A stretch of 64,000 nucleotides of DNA from the NCBI GenBank assembly GCA_032622095.1, contig CP136062.1, positions 196,859,887 to 196,923,886 on the forward strand, in the 5' to 3' direction. Made by a program: the position numbers and the translations under genes. The notes below the pieces were generated by a model. That model was given only the letters and a program-made list of their open reading frames with translations, had not been told where the DNA came from and made no database searches. The stretch comes from Siphonodentalium dalli (Eukaryota > Mollusca > Scaphopoda > Gadilida > Siphonodentaliidae). Shown here piece after piece: positions 1 through 11,800 of the stretch. The stretch's first letter is position 1. Every line of letters begins with the position of its first letter.

Positions 1-440
1 CATAAAATATATATTCCTAATTTGTTATCTTGATTCCAAATGACAGTGTCAATGTAATATAATAAGTGAAAATATTCCTTCTCATTTTCTGAAAGACAAT
101 GATATAGTTATTGCAGATCTTACAGAAAATTATTTCATGCTCATCATTTAATTGTTGACACCAGAACAACATTTATGGCGTCATACGGTTGGTGGGTCGA
201 ACAACATTTGTCGTTTTTAATAGTTATATGATAGTGTGTTATGTGCACAAAAATAACGTAAAATCAGCCTACAAGATGAAAAGCATTTGTAGATATGTCT
301 AGATGGAGGCTTATCGTGTAAAAGTATTACGCAATAACACTTTTAATCACACTATTAAAAATACAACATGCATCAATCTGAAATAAGTAGTAAAGTTGTG
401 TGAACACACTTTTTATAAATCCCAAAATTGCTGTGTCCAT

Positions 441-835
441 TTAACCCTTTACATAACAAACCGGCCAAAAACGCCCAAATAAAGCTGCAATAGCCTAAAT
501 TATCTTGGGTCTGTCTCAATAAAACCATACAAATATGGATATCATTGGAACCGGCTCCTTGACCACATTGTGATGGTTACAGTTATGCCCTGTGCCAATG
601 CATTCTCTTATATATGAGTCGACCATAGGTCGCCTCGCATTTATAAGAGAATGCATTGGCCTAAAAAAAATCTTTTTTGAACACTTTTTACCATTTTTTC
701 TTACATTCTTTAACAATTTTATAATTTTTAATGTGTTAAGCCAATGCATTCTCTTATATATGCGAGGCGACCTATGGTCGACTCGCATATATAAGAGAAT
801 GCATTGGCACAGGGCCGTTCTGTTGGGTAAAGGGT
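441..835. mobile_element. TTAA-bounded foldback MITE, family A copy 1
   Basis: Starts TTAACCCTTTACATAACAAA and ends with the inverse tgttgggtaaagggt; the right TTAA has been lost to substitution. Inside are two 67-69-bp near-perfect palindromes (594-660 and 740-808) in opposite orientation, each with arms beginning GCCAATGCATTCTCTTATAT. TTAA ends followed by CCC suggest mobilisation by a piggyBac-type transposase (inferred). No coding capacity. Confidence 0.85.
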
Positions 836-1393
836 GCTGCATGGCATACTCGCCCGATCATGAGAAACTGTTTAATTTGAATGTCGTATATGGTACTACC
901 AGGTGATCAGATATCCAGAATAATTTTTTATTATTACAATACTTAAAATATAAATACTCCAAATATATTCACCCACAGAGCCGACATTGTATATGGGATA
1001 CCGACTCAGACAAGGGTTAACCTTACTTAACACTTACATCAATGTCCCCAATACTAGTAACAATTCTTCCTGATGTGTCGGTTAGTGACTGTCTTTTACT
1101 CACAAGCTAAAGTGTAGTCAAGGGTTCATTATTCATAAATAGCTTCTGAGATGATAAGGTTACGTTGATGAAACCACCTGTTGGGGGAGGGACAGACTTC
1201 ATGTACATTATCATGCTTAGACTTGAACAATTTTGTGAATTTATCCGCGTCACAGATTAGAGGTGTGACAGTCACAAAGGACAGAGGAAACTCAGTGTAC
1301 ATGGACTATAAATGGAGGGGCCGACAGACAAGCTGATCACAAATCACAGATCGAAATAGCAAACAAAATCATATTACAAAAAAAATTCCCCAG

Positions 1394-1643
1394 TTAACCC
1401 TTTGAGTGCCAGGGGCCGATCTCATCTGCCCTAAACCTACAAAATAAGTCTGTTAGAATATAAGAATAAATTATTAAAATTGTACAAAATTGTAAAAAAA
1501 AAAAAAAAAAAAAAAAATTGTTAGGCCAATGCATTCCCTTATATATGCGAGGCGACCTATGGTCGACTCGCATATATAAGAGAATGCATTGGCACAGGGT
1601 ATATGGGTTGATACAAAAATCGACCTGGCACTCAAAGGGTTAA
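1394..1643. mobile_element. TTAA-bounded MITE, family B
   Basis: Inverted ends TTAACCCTTTGAGTGCCAG and CTGGCACTCAAAGGGTTAA are perfect. The body holds an A-run of about 23 bases and one copy (1525-1593) of the same 69-bp palindrome found twice in family A, so the termini differ while the core is shared. Confidence 0.85.
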
Positions 1644-1842
1644 AAATGGTGATAACTCAACTAAAATATGCCCAACTAAGCTCGTAATCACAGATGAACA
1701 GGTTGCCATGGTTGTAAATATCAGTGCCAAGTTTCTTATAAATTGACCAGGAAATGAGGGGATACCAGCTTGCACCAAAGGCCAAAATTATATACATTGC
1801 TGAACATTTCCAGGTGGAAAAGGGAGATAACAATAGTAATGA

Positions 1843-2430
1843 AAGTGTCAATGACACTGTAGCTCAATTTGGAAAGGGGATAGTGTCATACATTAGTGTT
1901 AATAGAGTGATAAGGAATGTGTAATACCAGAGGTCAACCCCGAGAGCCATATGAAGTTTGGGATCAATTGGATGGAAATGTTGATTGCTGGACATACCAA
2001 TGTATTCAGTGATACAAAGAGTCAAATCCAAGATGGCTGTTAGCAGCCATGTTTTTTTTTAAATTTTGGAACCATCAGATGAGTGATGTGGCTTGCAGGG
2101 TGTGCCAAATGATTTAGTACTATTTTAGGCCATGTTTTCCTTCGAAAATCGTTCAAATTAGATAGTTCCCATCTAGAGGTAATCCTAAACATGCTTGTAA
2201 ATTTTGAAAACATTTCTCCAATAAATGTGGGCCAATAAATGTGGGCTGCAGGGTGAGCCGACGGATTTAAATTTCAAATCCAGTTTGGCCGCAGGCCGCC
2301 ATGTTTTTCAACAAAACTAAAAAAATATGATGGCTCCCATCTAGAGGTCACCCCGAAGAAGTTGGTGACAATTGGATGAGAGATGTGACCAGTAAGGTGA
2401 GCTAAATGAAATTATTGAAGGACACATGGA
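1843..2430. repeat. Dispersed intergenic repeat, copy 1
   Basis: Shares many phrases with 5108-6000: caatgacactgtagctcaa, gccatatgaagtttg-like, gatgagtgatgtggc, gggctgcagggtg, and ggctcccatctagaggtcac, some of them repeated internally. It is a degenerate, internally repetitive, dispersed family of unknown class. Both strands are stop-rich. Confidence 0.7.
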
Positions 2431-2619
2431 CATACAACAGATGCCAACAGCTCAAATTTGACCTAAAAAAGCTTGGATCGATCTCATAATTGGAGATTCA
2501 CAGATCCTGATGATGTCAATAATTGTGCCAAGTTTTAAAATATTGATGAATAAATGAAGTTGTACAAGCTCAAACAAAAAGAGCTGCCAGTCCACATCAT
2601 AATAGATTTGTTTTTTCAC

Positions 2620-2831
2620 TGCTCAAAGTCAAAGGATACAGTAATATTTTTCTTCGAAATCACCATCACATTCTCAATCTCGTCTCCAACATCATAAACT
2701 TTCAGCAACAAATTTTGGATATTTTCTGCATCAGAAAGCTGATCTTTTGGCAGAAATGCCTCAGTTTCGTGATTATCCAGAGACACATGGAGGCCGTCAT
2801 CTTTTTTTGAAACAACCCTACATCTGGTTAT
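2620..2831 (-). CDS. PDCD11: PDCD11 coding exon 17 (seventh S1 repeat); 3' border uncertain
   Basis: Acceptor gttttatag. The exon encodes ITRCRVVSKKDDGLHVSLDN, then HETEAFLPKDQLSDAENIQN, a seventh S1 repeat. The frame meets TGA at 2619-2617 just after FDFEQ. Splicing at CA/gtgaaa (exon end 2620, phase 2) avoids the stop and is preferred because the family continues well beyond this point. Truncation at that TGA cannot be excluded. Confidence 0.75.
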
Positions 2832-5800
2832 CTATAAAACAGAAAAAGTTAGTTAAGAACAAATGTGAAAGAACATAAATGGAAAATAACAATGAATGGT
2901 TAAAGTGTTCAGTCTCATATGGAAAAAAATCTTATTTTTGCCATTTTATGGAATCTGCAGCTTCCTGTTCCCAATATAACAACTTAGTAAATCAAACTAG
3001 CCGCATTGATCCACACATATTTCTTCAAAAGCACGTCTGAGCTTTTCATTGATGATAGCAGAGGGAAATATCAGTAAAAATGCTAGTTTTTACATTTTCC
3101 TGTGGCACTTGCACATGTAATAGCAAAATTACTCCGGCACCAAAAGACTTTAAGTCCGCTATAGAAGAGTACGGCAAACATAATTTGACAAAAACAACAT
3201 TGCGCCACAACAAATTAGTGTGATAACGTTTACCACATTCACACACTGTGCGGTTCTGTCTAACTCTTAGGTGCCTTGTATACAATATGAATTTGCCAGT
3301 CACATTCAGATTACAAGGGACTATGAACGATAATTCGTGTACTAACTGTTTTCCTTAAGTTTCATGCTTAATAAATCCCAGATTCATATTATCACAACCA
3401 TATCCATGCATGAATTATAATTTCCAAACATCGGCATAAATTCTGTGGGGAATTGACAAGGCGTATGACATTGGCATAGCGACTTAAATAATTAATTTCC
3501 AAAATTATAATTAAGCCTATCTTGTTAGTGTAAGAGTGGATTTGGTTCCTTTTTGTAAAGCTGCCTTTAGTTACTGCATATATGTGGAAATAATCGGTAA
3601 TAAAGCATTATGCGGTGTTATTTTAGAATTACCACAATATTTTTATTTGCAAATACCACCCTGCACTAAACAGCAATCGCTAGCTATTGTTTTGGCATTT
3701 CTTAGCTAAATTGGCCAGTAAACTAGAATGAGTTCAGTCAGATTTGGTCACAATGACAGGTATAGAACATTTCAGTCAGAAAAAAATTGTGGCCTGCAGT
3801 ATTCGAACAAGAGAACACAAAAATGGAAAAAATGGTAAAACACAATATAAACTCATAATACTTGCATCACCAATGTCCAGCTGTGTTGAGGTCTTGTGTT
3901 TGAATGGCTTTATCCCATCAATCTGAAAATAACATAGACACATCAGAGTAGTGTAAAAAGGAGTTTTATTCACATGCAAAAAATATTTCTCATGAAATTT
4001 CTTCGCAGTTGACACTTTATAATGCACTGTCTATTCTAAGTTTATTATTTAATTATTCATATATAAATCAGTATCAATGGTGACTATCTAACATGATAGG
4101 TATTAACCCTTTCTATACAAAATACTCATTGACGAGTAGTTCCCTTAGGAAGTCCATAGATTGTTTGTTGAACTTAATATCTGAACATTTCCAAACCAGT
4201 AAATATGAATCCTTCTGCACTTGTATTTTTTTCATGTCTGTTATCTGCTCATTTTTTATGTACGTACAACCCTTCAAATGAACGTTAAGACTATACCAAT
4301 GTATACTTTTATAACTGAGTGTAAACCCTTCAAATGAACGTCAAGACTATACCAATGTATACTTTTATAACTGAGTGTAAACCCTTCAAATGAACGTTAA
4401 GACTATACCAATGTATACTTTTATAACTGAGTGTAAACCCTTCAAATGAACGTCAAGACTATACCAATGTATACTTTTATAACTGAGTGTAAACCCTTCA
4501 AATGAACGTTAAGACTATACCAATGTATACTTTTATAACTGAGTGTAAACCCTTCAAATGAACGTTAAGACTATACCAATGTATACTTTTATAACTGAGT
4601 GTAAACCCTTCAAATGAACGTCAAGACTATACCAATGTATACTTTTATAACTGAGTGTAAACCCTTCAAATGAACGTTAAGACTATACCAATGTATACTT
4701 TTATAACTGAATGTGAGAATCCATTTAGTACAGAAAGAGTTAATACCGTTCCTCGATTAGATAATCATTGCAAATTCTTACCTTAAAAGATAGCTTCATT
4801 TTCCCCTCTTCTGGATTAACATATATGACTCTGCACCTGACAATTTGTCCAACAAAGAATACCCGGTCTGGATAAGCAATCTTCTCTGTGCTCAATTCAT
4901 GCACCGGTACCCATCCCTGCAAGGAGAGAACAACATCTAGATGAATGAAACCAAGTCCAAAATGAGCACAAACCAGATAGTTGTAACCTTCATGGAGTGT
5001 AACCACAAGAACATAGCCAGTTATTATAGGATTAAATATTTTATTACTCTTTAACATCTGGGTAAATGCCTTATAGCTATAGGTAACGAGTCGCGTTACA
5101 AGAAAGAATCAATGACACTGTAGCTCAACTTGTAGTGGGGGATAATGTCATACATTCCAGTCAATGGAGCAATAAGGAATGCGGAAAGTTGAAATGTTTA
5201 AGTAATATACCCGAGGTCAACTCGAAGAGCCATATGCAGTTTGAGAAAAATGTTGGCTGTTGAGCATTCAGAAGTATTTGGTCATGCATAGATTAAAATC
5301 CAAGATTGATGCCAGCATCCATGTGGGCTGCAGGGTTTGAAATTCAGAAAAGTTTGATGCCTCCCATCTAGTGTTCACCCCAAAAATTAGAAAATAATTG
5401 ATACCTTTCATCTAGTGGTCACTATGAAGATCCATAGGAAATTTGGTGATGATCAAATAAGGGATGTGGTCTTTAGGATGTGCCATAGCATTTAGTCATA
5501 CAAAGAGTCAAATCTAAGTTGGCTGCCAGAGGTCAGAGGCGATCTTAACAGGCCTGTAAATTTGATAAAACAATTCGCCAATATATCTGGGTTGTAGGCC
5601 AGACGAATTGAAATATAAACCAAAGATGGCTGGTGGCAGCGATGTTTTTTATTGAATTTCGGGGAAAAAATTGACAATAGGATGAGGGATGTGGCCTGTA
5701 GGGTGTGCCAAATGATTGAGTCATGCAGCCAAATTTGATAGCACCCCCCCTAGAGGTGATCCAAATATGCCTTTAAATTTCAAAAACTCCAATAAATGTG

Positions 5801-8800
5801 GGCTGCAGGGTGTGCCGATGCATTCAAATTTTAAACTAATTACACAAACAAATTGATGGCTCCCATCTAGGGATCACCACGAAGATCCATATAAAGTTTG
5901 GTGACAATCGGATGAGGGATGTGTCATGTAGGGTGTCCCAAAGGAAATTGTGAGCGGATGGACAGATGGCCAGACGAAAGGACGGATGCAAACCCATGGC
6001 ATCAGCTCAAACTTGACAAATACACATGTTTAATAGTAGTAAGCACAACAGCAACTTTAGCTTTTATCTTTAATTTGCAATAAATAGCAAAAGGAGTTCT
6101 GACAAATCTATTTTATCAGATCGTTATCTGAAACAAAGGCGTCAATTTTAGCCATCATCTCCATTTATATAACCTGGTAACCTTGGCATTTATCACACTG
6201 ACCTTGACATTGTTGTAGAATATGACTAGTGCGCCTTTATTGTTGACCTGACCTATGAAACCTTCTAATTGCTGCCCTCTCTCCACATCGTTGTAATTAG
6301 AAACAATCGGCAGTTTACTTCGCACCAAAGATTTCTTATTGGTCAGACGAAGTTGTGATTTCTTCATATCAACTGTCAGCACCTGAAATGCACCAGAGTG
6401 ATTAAAGTGATTATTAACACTCCCGTTCACTAGATATTAAAGATGGATTATCTCTTCCTACACAAGTTTTATATAGTTTACGGGGTATAAAATAATAAGT
6501 ACGAGTCGGAAATTCCTCTATCAATTAATATTGATTTTATTTGGATATTTTCTTATATAATGCGATAATCAATTGGGACATTTCTTGTTACTAACTTTAA
6601 AACATAATGAAACTATCAGGAAATCTCAGATAGAGACAGTTCTCCCGCTTGCTACATTTCGGCGAGCAATAACATGTCCCAAATTGATAGCATGTATTAT
6701 ACCAGAAATTTTGAAATAAAATCAATATTAACATGTGCACTGCCGACTACGAGTTATCTCGTACTTTTTCATGAAGTTGACTGGGTGTTGGCAGTGAATG
6801 TGTTAATTGATAGAAGCATTTCCGAACAGGGGTCTTTGATTCATATTTATAATTTAATACCCAGCAAACTATATAAAAATAAATATAAAGGAAGATATAG
6901 ACCATTTTCAATAGTTTAATGTATCAAGTTTTAGTTTGTATAATAGATGGTATAATAGATTATATAATAGATCTGCAGTAAATAGTAAGTTAAAGCGAAC
7001 AAATGTACATAAGCTTTATATAATCTATGCATACACCCAATCTCGAGCCAACAATCCCCTTGTCCTAGAGTGGGACCAAACGTAACTGAACCGATGTCAA
7101 CTGGATCAGCGACCTATCACAAGCGTGGACCTGACCATGTTGCATTGCACGATACATTAAGTGATGTCAATCAAGTAGTCACTTAGTGCCATGTGTATTT
7201 ATGTTAAAAATATTTTATGTTTGGTTCGCCTTCTAGAGGGATGAATGGATGAATTTTTTTCTTGTATGTTTTATGTCTTTTTCTAAATTGTGTTGTTCTT
7301 ATTGGCTAATATTTGGCATATAGTATTTAATTTATCTGTTCAATGCTGTTAATAGTGAATGTCATATTATGAAGGTCAAAAAGAACATAATATCACTTTA
7401 AGGGATGTTCTATGCTGTTAATAGTGAATGTCATATTATAAAGGTCAAAAAGTACATAATATCACTTTAAGGATGTTCTATGCTGTTAATAGTGAATATC
7501 ATATTATAAAGGTCAAAAAGTACATATCACTTTAAGGATGTTCTATGCTGTTAATAGTGAATGTCATATTATAAAGGTCAAAAAGTACATAATATCACTT
7601 TAAGGATGTTCTATGCTGTTAATAGTGAATGTCATATTATAAAGGTCAAAAAGTACATAATATCACTTTAAGGAGAGACGAAAATAGCATATTTTAACAT
7701 GAGTAATCATTATGAATTTAATAAAAACTAAATTTTGCAGAAATCAGAATATTAAATCTATTAGCTGCTATATGTTGTTACTAAGAAATGACACTGTTTT
7801 TGTTGGAAACAATGGAATTTATTTTTCTTAATAGGAATTGTTGAATATAAGTACTTTGAGGTTTATTAATTTACTAAGGGTCATAACTTCAAAAGAAATG
7901 AATGGACAAAAACTGTTGCATGTCAACATTATCCCCTTTGTATATTAAAGATAATTCAAATGAGGGGCTATGATAACAGATCAAAATTTGGCATGGATGC
8001 ATTTTTCACTCGAAGCCCATTCCATATGGATATCCTTTCTCTCATGTGTGTTCATGAGCGTACCAATGATCATTCAATTGTAGCCTGTTATGACTGAGAT
8101 AGAGAGCTCCAAAGTTACGGATGAATGGACACATGCTCGGTCAGACAGATGGAACCCATTTTTATTTCATCTGTCAAACTTCGTTTCCTGGAGATAATTA
8201 GCAAACCTGAGCATAAAATTTCTACCAAAAACTGAGGATTATTACAAACGGAAACTCACCCGACACTTAAGCTTATTCCCAGGAAGGAACTTCTTCTCGG
8301 GATGTTTCAGTGGAACATCGGCCATGTGCATGTTGAATATAAATCCCTCTATGAACTTTGTGACATTAACAGTCATTCCTGTTGGCCCGATTTTACCCAC
8401 AGTGCACTGCAAATAAGAAATAAACCAATCTGACATCTAAGCGCATAATTGGGAAATATAAGATTTATTAACGACATGAAATAACAGATATAGACTACTT
8501 AGAATGAGCTGCAGATGCCCAATTTCTGGTCTACATCAAAATTCATCAAATCGATCAGACATTTAGATTTACAAGTATTTCCTTGATTGCATACAAAACT
8601 TCATAAAATTTTGCAATGTCATTCAAGGTTTCATCCAGACAAGGCAACAATAATGCTCAATATTATTGAAGTTATCAGACAAAAATGTTTCCATGCAGAT
8701 GAAAAGAAGCGAAGAACACGACTCATTTCTAGGTTTATTTGGAGGGAGGGGTGGGGGGGGCATGAATTGGGAGAATTTGCCCCTCTATTTGAAAACATTT

Positions 8801-11800
8801 AGGCTGATCTCTGGCAACAAGGACATTCTTGTTCGCCAGCATCACATTTTTGGTTCATTACTTACATCTATTAACTGACCAGGTAAAATTTCATCAACAC
8901 TCATGATTTTCAAGTCCAGTATGCTTCTGCAAGTAAAATAAATAGTCAATATTCAAGGTTTAAGGAAAAAGATGACATCTGACATATAATGAGATATAAC
9001 AATGAAATGGACGGCAAGAACTCTTCAATTTTGACATGTTATGCATTCTGATGCAGATGTTGACATAAAGCAGTAAATCAGTGACCTTTAGATAAACAGA
9101 CATGGCTTGTTAGAACCCCAAAATTATGTATTGTATACATAATTTGGTTAGAGGTATCGAAATACATACCTATGCAGAAGATTTCCAAACAAATTTGTCG
9201 ATATAGCACTGAAAATATGTGTTTTGTTTCTCATATTTTTGTTAAATTTGAGATCAATTCGTTTGTGCTTGTTCAATTTGTTTTAGTCAGTGGACACGCA
9301 CAAAAATTGTAAGAGCAGAAAATCAACAGCTGTTCTCACTCTGAAACATTTATGGTACTACATAATTTTGATGAAAATCAACAGAAAGCAGCGCGTGAAG
9401 TGTTTAAATAATTGCATGTTAAGATAAGGCATTATACCTTTTCCATTGGATGTTCAGCTAATAAGCTCAACTTTGTTTTGAATTCATAAGGGAGCTTCTC
9501 AGCCAATCTTCTTCTAATACTATCTACATATCCGAGCAAATGAATAAAACATTTAAAACTTTTAAAACTGAATGGAAGAATCCATGCAGGAGTGACCGGT
9601 TAATAAAATAACTCACTGTTTCATAGTCATGATCACTAGGTTGTCCATATAATTCAAGTCCATTACCCTGCATCTGAAAAAAGCAAGCAAGATAGGGATG
9701 GGAAATATAACCTATCGAGATACAGCATGCTGAGATATATGTATCGTATCATATAACATCATGTATCCTGATATATCGTATCATATAACATCATGTATCC
9801 TGATATATCGTATCATATAACATCATGTATCCTGATATGTCGTATCATATAACATCATGTATCCTGATATGTTGTATCATATAACATCATGTATCCTGAT
9901 ATGTTGTATCCTATAACATCATGTATCCTGATATATCTTATCATATAACATCATGTATCCTGATATATCGTATCATATAACATCATGTATCCTGATATAT
10001 CGTATCATATAACATCATGTATCCTGATATATCGTATCATATAACATCATGTATCCTGATATATCGTATCATATAACATCATGTATCCTGATATATCGTA
10101 TCATATAACATCATGTATCCTGATATGTTGTATCATATAACATCATGTATCCTGATATATCTTATCATATAACATCATGTATCCTGATATATCGTATCAT
10201 ATAACATCATGTATCCTGATATATCGTATCATATAACATCATGTATCCTGATATGTTGTATCATATAACATCCTGATATGCCCCAATGCTGTTTGAGCTG
10301 CCACCATTTGCAGCTTCTAATGTGTACTTTTAGATGCCTAATAATAGTGATGGGCGAAATTGTTGGTTGAAATCAATAATAGTGATGATGGCAATTTCAA
10401 TCTGTCTTTTTATCAAATAATAGTGATGTTTGGAAATTTTCTCCAATGCTATTATTTGGCCGCTCACCTCAGTGTACACATGGTTTCTTGACTGGTTTAA
10501 TCAACCATTATAGTGATAACTGATAACAAGGTGACTACTGTGTGTGGTTTAGAAAATATTTAACTAAAATTCAAGAAAAAACGTGAGGAAATTATTTCTC
10601 AACTAACCTGTAACTACCATACCGAAACAAGACTCCACAGCAGATTATTTTTATCTAGGCATCAGCATATTCACCTGAGGTATCCAGATATCTACATATG
10701 TATTCGTATCGCATATTTTGTATTAGGATATGCATTAAGTCGCGACCAGACCCGTATCTCCCATGACTAAAGAAATAATGACGTTTTATGGGTTCAATAT
10801 TCTGATGCCTAAATGCATGGGTAGCGTGAAAATAATAGTCAATTATGGCGAGCAATACAAATGTGAATTGGTCATGGTGACTATGGATAGCATGTGATAT
10901 TCTACTGGAAAATTTCTTAACAAACATCCCGAGATAACCCGAGCTACAGTAATGCCCTAAATAATAGACTCCACAGCAGAATTATGGGTAATTGTTCAGG
11001 ATTTAGTCGGAAATATGGCTTGTTGCCATTCATCGGAAAGCTCTCAGTGAGATGAATGGCAACAAGCTATATTTCCGACTAAATCCTGAACAATTACCCA
11101 TAATTCTGCTGTGGTTAAGGAGTCGATTATTTAGGGCATTACTGTATCTGTCTCGTGTGTAAATTTGAGCCCATCACAACTTATATTCTCAATCAACACT
11201 GGTCTGTTGATGGTTAAAATACAAATGACACCAAGAAACCTTTACTTGACTCAGTACCAACAGAGTCAACTAATCGAACTAGTGGGAGCAGGTATGGAGA
11301 AACACGGAGATATACAGATGGCCACATATAATACATACTTGTGTTTACTGCCCACAGTGAAATCATCCGGTACCTCCTCCAGCTGTTTATCTGACAGATT
11401 TGATAGCTGAAATGATTTGTTTGGGGAGATTAAACTTAAATTTTGGACAAAAGTACGAACATGCAGACAATGCTCATTTCTATAGTCCCAGAAATTTATT
11501 TAGTGAAAATATCTGCTCGGACAGACAAAAAAAACAAAACATTTCCAGATAAACAAAGATGAATAACTCAACGGAAATTCCAGAAAAAACGATTGAACAC
11601 TCAATGAATTCCCTCATAGTAGTGAAAATCCATACCACATTTCATTCCAATACGACAACCGGTGTTTGAGATATCTGCCCGGATGGATGGACGGAAAAGC
11701 AAACGGATAAATGTCTGGACGGACGGATAGCTAGTTAGACAGATGGATGGACAGACGGATGAGGTCAATCCAGTATACCCCCCATTCTCTTCCTAGAGTG

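Noticed and set aside
592-906. Open frames of about 60-110 codons reading MHWLN/ECIGL-type peptides at 516-906, 13535-13833, 16846-17105 and 28365-28661
   Set aside because: They lie across MITE palindromes and read on both strands because the sequence is self-complementary; no codon bias or known domain.
4270-4717. CRISPR-like array
   Set aside because: Contiguous tandem repeats without spacers in a eukaryotic intron.
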